From: Stomoxys calcitrans
Lineage: Eukaryota > Arthropoda > Insecta > Diptera > Muscidae
NCBI RefSeq assembly: GCF_963082655.1
Contig: NC_081552.1
Span: 186,939,409 to 187,003,408, forward strand
Direction of reading: 5' to 3'
Length of the DNA: 64,000 bases
Shown here: positions 59,694 to 64,000 of the stretch, piece by piece
Position numbering within the stretch: the first letter of the stretch is position 1
Layout: each line of letters begins with the position of its first letter
Notes under the pieces: model-generated
The model's database searches: none
What the model saw: only the letters and a program-made list of their open reading frames with translations
What the model was told of the DNA's origin: nothing
Program-made: the position numbers and the translations under genes

Positions 59694-60795
59694 TATATCC
59701 AAATCTTAACCGATCTGTGGCATATTGAAGGATTATGTCGAGGGACCTAACTTAACTTACTGTCCCAAATTTCGGCGACATCGAACAATAAATGAGCATT
59801 TAATGGGCCCAAAACCTGAACTCGAGGGATCGGTCTATATGGCAGCTATATCCAAAACTGGACCGATCTGCACCAAAATAATGAGGGATATCAAAGATCC
59901 TAACACAATTTACTGTCCCAAATTTCAGCAAAATCGGATAATAAATGTGGCTTTTATGGGCCTAAGACCCTAAATCAGCAGGTCGGTCTATATGGCAGCT
60001 ATATCCAAATCTGGACCGATCTAAGCCAAATTGACGAAGGATCTTGAAGGGCCTAACACAACCCACTGTCCCAAATTTCAGCAAAATTGAATAATTAATG
60101 TGGCTTTTATGGGCCTAAGACCCTAAATCGGATGATCGGTCTATATGGCAACTATATCCAAATCTGGACCGATCTGAACCAAATTGATTAAGGATGTTGA
60201 GGGGCTTAACGCAACTCACTCTCCCGAATTTCAGCAAAATCGAATAATAAATGTGGCTTTTATGGGCCCAAAAACTAAAACCGAGAGATCGGTCTATATA
60301 ACAGCTATATCCAAATCTGGACCGATCTGAGCGAAATTGACAGAGGATGTCGAGGGGCCCTACACAACTCACTGTTCCAAATTTCAGCAAAATCGGATAA
60401 TAAATGTGGCTTTAAAGGGCCTAAGACCCTAAATCGGAGGATCGGTCTATATGGCAGCTATATCCAAAACTGGACCGATCTGCACCAAAATAATGAGGGA
60501 TATCAAAGATCCTAACACAATTTACTGTCCCAAATTTCAGCAAAATCGGATAATAAATGTGGCTTTTATGGGCCTAAGACCCTAAATCGGATGATCGGTC
60601 TATATGACAGCTATATCCAAATCTGGACCGATCTGAGCGAAATTGACAGAGGATGCCGAGGGGCCCTACACAACTCACTGTTCCAAATTTCAGCAAAATT
60701 GGATAATAAATGTGGCTTTTAAGGGCCTAAGACCCTAAATCGGAGGATCGGTCTATATGGCAGCTATACCCAAAACTGGACCCATCTGCACCAAA

Positions 60796-61843
60796 ACAAG
60801 TAAAAGCGTGCTAAGTTCGGCCGGGCCGAATCTTATATACCCTCCACCATGGATCGCATTTGTCGAGTTATTTTCCGGGCATCTCTTCTTTGGGAAAAAA
60901 GGATATAAGAAAAGATTTCCTCTGCTATTAGAGCGATATCAAGACATGGTCCGGTTTGGACCACAATTAAATTATATGTTGGATGCCTGTGTAAAATGTC
61001 AGCCAATTCGAATAAGAATTGCGCCCTTTGGGGGCTCAAGAAGTAGAATAGAGAGATCGATTTATATGGGAGCTGTATCGGGCTATAGACCGATTCAGAC
61101 CATAATAAACACGTATGTTGATGGTCATGAGAGAATCCGTCGTACAAAATTTCAGGCAAATCGGATAATAATTGCGACCTCTAGAGGCTCAAGAAGTCAA
61201 GATCCCAGATCGGTTTATATGGCAGCTATATCACGTTATGGACCGATTTGAACCATACTTGGCACAGTTGTTGGATATCATAAGGAAGTACTACATGCAA
61301 AATTTCATTCGAATCGGATAAGAATTGCGGACTCAAGAGGCTCAAGAAGTCAAGACCAAGATCGGTTTATATGACAGCTATATCAGGTTATAAACCGATT
61401 GGAACCATACTTGGCACAATTGTTGGATATCGTAACAAAACACGTAGTGCCAAAATTCATTCAAATCGGATAAGAATTGCGCACTCTAGAGGCTCAAGAA
61501 GTCAAGACCCAAGATCGGTTTATATGACAGCTATATCAAAACATGGACCGATATGGCCCATTTACAATACCAACCGACCTACACTAATAAGAAGTATTTG
61601 TGCAAAATTTGAAGCGGCTAGCTTTACTCCTTCGGAAGTTAGCGTGCTTTCGACAGACAGACGGACGGACGGACGGACGGACGGACGGACGGACGGACAG
61701 ACGGACGGACATGGCTAGATCGACATAAAATGTCACGACGATCAAGAATATATATACTTTATGGGGTCTCAGACGAATATTTCGAGTAGTTACAAACAGA
61801 ATGACGAAATTAGTATACCCCCCATCTTATGGTGGAGGGTATA
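60796..61843 (-). mobile_element. Family A element inserted in a family B monomer
   Basis: Starts ACAAGTAAAAGCGTG, ends GGAGGGTATA. Removing it gives CTGCACCAAAATAATGAGGG, exactly the sequence of sister monomers at about 59868 and 60481, so the insertion is clean and adds no target duplication. Confidence 0.85.
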
Positions 61844-62393
61844 ATAATGAGGGATATCAAAGATCCTAACACAATTTACTGTCCCAAATTTCAGCAAAAT
61901 CGGATAATAAATGTGGCTTTTATGGACCCAAAACCTAAAACCGAGAGATCGGTCTATATGGCAGCTATATCCAAATCTGGACCGATCCGAAATTGACAGA
62001 GGATGTCCAGGGGTCTTACTCAACCCACTGTCCCGAATTTCATCAAAATCGGATAATAAATGTGGCTTTTATGGGCCTAAGACCCTAAATCGGCAGATCG
62101 GTCTTTATGGGGGCTACATGAAGATATAGTCCGATATTGCCCATCTTCGAACTTAACCTGCTTATGGACAAAAAAAGAGTCTTTGCAAAATTTCAGCTCA
62201 ACATCTCTATTTTTAAAGACTGTAGCGTGATTTCAACAGACAGACGGACAGACGGACGGACATGTCTAGATCGTCTTAGATTTTTACGCTGATCAAGAAT
62301 ATGTATACTTTTTAGGGTCGGAAATGGATATTTCGATGTGTTGCAAACGGAATGACAAAATGAATATACCCCCATCCTTCGGTGGTGGGTATA

Positions 62394-62637
62394 AAAAGGT
62401 TACCGAAACTACCCTTTCACGAAGGAAACAATACTATAACTAGCCTTTCAAGAAAGAAAGGGTACTAAAACTTCCCTTTCCTGAAAGAACACTATCTGCT
62501 GTTATAAAATATACAATTTTTGACTGAATCCATACAACATTTTTGAACTTCCGAACAACAAAGGAGGCTTTGCTATAAATTAATAGAAAAATTTAATACT
62601 TTAATATATTATTATATTTATTATTTAATATAGATAT
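62394..62637. other. Unique sequence
   Basis: AT-rich, with three loose repeats of CCCTTTC...GAAAG at 62412-62490. No gene seen. Confidence 0.5.
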
Positions 62638-63065
62638 TTATACCCACCACCATAGGATAGGAGGTATATTAATTCAGTCCGTTTGCAACATATTGAAATA
62701 TCCATTTCCGACCTACACAGTATATATTTTTCGGATCGTCGTGAAATTCGAAGGCGATATAACGATGTCCGTGTGTCTGTCCGTCTGTTGTAATCACTCT
62801 ACAGCCTACAAAACTTGAGATATTGGCATAAATATGTCTTTATTATACCCACCACCGAAGGATGGGGTTATATTCATTTTGTCATTCCGTTTGCAATACA
62901 TTAAAATATCCATTTCCGCCCCTATAAAGTATATATATTCTTGATCAGCGTAAAAATCTAAGACGGTCTAGACATGTCCGTCCGTCTGTCCGTCTGTCTG
63001 TTAGAATCACGCTACAGTCTTTAAAAGTAGATATATTGAGCTGAAATTTTGCACAGATTCTTTTT
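62638..63065 (+). repeat. Two truncated DINE-type heads (family B and a relative)
   Basis: A head at 62638 (TATACCCACCACCATAGGAT) with GTCCGTGTGTCTGTCC is cut at about 62843 by a family B head (TATACCCACCACCGAAGGAT), which is itself cut at 63065 by a family A element. Confidence 0.7.
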
Positions 63066-64000
63066 TATACCCTCCACCATAAGATGGGGGGTATACTAAT
63101 TTCGTCATTCTGTTTGTAACTACTCGAAATATTCGACTGAGACCCCATAAAGTATATATATTCTTGATCGTCGTGAAATTTTATGTCGATCTAGCCATGT
63201 CCGTCCGTCTGTCCGTCCGTCCGTCCGTCCGTCCGTCCGTCCGTCCGTCCGTCTGTCTGTCGAAAGCACGCTAACTTCCGAAGGAGTAAAGCTAGCCGCT
63301 TGAAATTTTGCACAAATACTTCTTATTAGTGTAGGTCAGTTGGTATTGTAAATGGGCCATATCGGTCCATGTTTTGATATAGCTGCCATATAAACCGATC
63401 TTGGGTCTTGACTTCTTGAGCCTCTAGAGTGCGCAATTCTTATCCGATTGGGATGAAATTTTGCACGACGTGTTTCGTTATGATATCCAACAACTGTGCC
63501 AAGTATGGTTTAAATCGGTTCATAACCTGATATAGCTGCCATATAAACCGATCTTGGGTCTTGACTTCTTGAGCCTCTAGCGTGCGCAATTCTTATCCGA
63601 TTGGAATGAAATTTTGCACGACGTGTTTTGTTATGATATCCAACAACTCTGCCAAGTATGGTTTAAATCGGTCCATAACCTGATATAGCTGCCATATAAA
63701 CCGATCTTGGGTCTTGACTTCTTGAGCCTCTAGAGTGCGCAATTCTTATCCGATTGGAATGAAATTTTGCACAACGTGTATTGTTATTATATCCAACAAC
63801 TGTGCCAAGTATGGTTCAAATCGGTCCATAACCTGATATAGCTGCAATATAAACCGATCTAGGGTCTTGACTTCTTGAGCCTCTAGAGTGCGCAATTCTT
63901 ATCCGATTGGAATGATATTTTGCACGAAGTATTTTGTTACGATATCCAACAACTGTGCCATGTTTGGTTTAAATCGGTCCATAACCTTATATAGCTGTCA
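63066..64000 (+). mobile_element. Family A element running off the window end
   Basis: Head TATACCCTCCACCATAAGAT, a GTCC microsatellite at 63202-63262 and four-plus monomers to the window edge. Very close to the element at 9891-11435. Confidence 0.82.

Larger units (their letters stand above)
58496..62393 (-). mobile_element. Long family B element with two insertions
   Basis: Tail ACAAGCAAAAAGACG, about 12 monomers, a microsatellite near 62240-62260 and a head ending GTATA at 62393. It is interrupted by palindromic copy 4 (59096-59693) and a family A element (60796-61843). Confidence 0.8.

Noticed and set aside
60757..61251. Open frames of 60-164 codons through family A monomers (also 11428-11922, 31336-31794, 34020-34505)
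   Set aside because: The 153-bp monomer is an exact multiple of three, so frames stay open by chance; they repeat, occur on both strands and cross element boundaries.

Overview
This is a piece of an AT-rich, repeat-saturated insect nuclear genome, most likely a calyptrate (muscid) fly. Three things point there: spliced exons of a Drosophila-type dpr immunoglobulin gene; dozens of DINE-1/Helentron-type non-autonomous elements with GTCC/GTCT microsatellites, TATACCC and ACTTGT ends and terminal hairpins; and mariner, Tc1-like, tRNA-SINE and non-LTR elements typical of Diptera. No bacterial-type operon, rRNA, genuine tRNA gene or CRISPR array is present. Species cannot be fixed from the window.

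Host gene. One protein-coding gene can be supported: a dpr-family (best match from memory dpr6; dpr10 is the alternative) cell-surface Ig protein on the minus strand. Four coding exons with canonical GT/AG borders and matching phases lie at 48110-48315, 39568-39778, 14930-15057 (exact second copy at 28473-28600) and 2800-2968. Together they encode about 238 residues covering two Ig domains. The signal-peptide exon(s) and the C-terminal exon lie outside the window. Everything else in 2969-48109 is intron.

Layout. 1-2510: DINE-type elements with a SINE and a palindromic Tc1-like element inside. 2800-2968: dpr exon. 3136-8528: two copies of a GC-ended repeat family (family C) with about 128-bp internal repeats. 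8529-13190: nested 153-bp-monomer elements. 13394-17615: a block containing a dpr exon, a SINE and a Transib-like MITE. 17650-21973: nested family A elements, then a 200-N gap. 22174-26940: a CR1-type LINE with intact ORF2. 26938-31157: the second copy of the block. 31186-39461: more family A, B and C elements plus a palindromic element. 39568-39778: dpr exon. 39862-43447: a mariner MITE filled with family A elements. 44120-47900: SINEs and a decayed LINE. 48110-48315: dpr exon. 48372-64000: a LINE fragment, long family B arrays, two more mariner copies and a fourth palindromic element.

Main interpretation. The two exon-bearing blocks look like two haplotypes of one locus placed in tandem by the assembler around the gap. 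Homology continues beyond the blocks, and the sequence just before the gap (to 21973) matches the sequence after block 2 (to about 32281). If so, the window captures polymorphic insertions: a LINE in one haplotype and two Helentron-type elements in the other. Their empty sites show insertion between A and A (T^T on the other strand) without target duplication. The LINE empty site is inferred only, because its 5' flank is missing.
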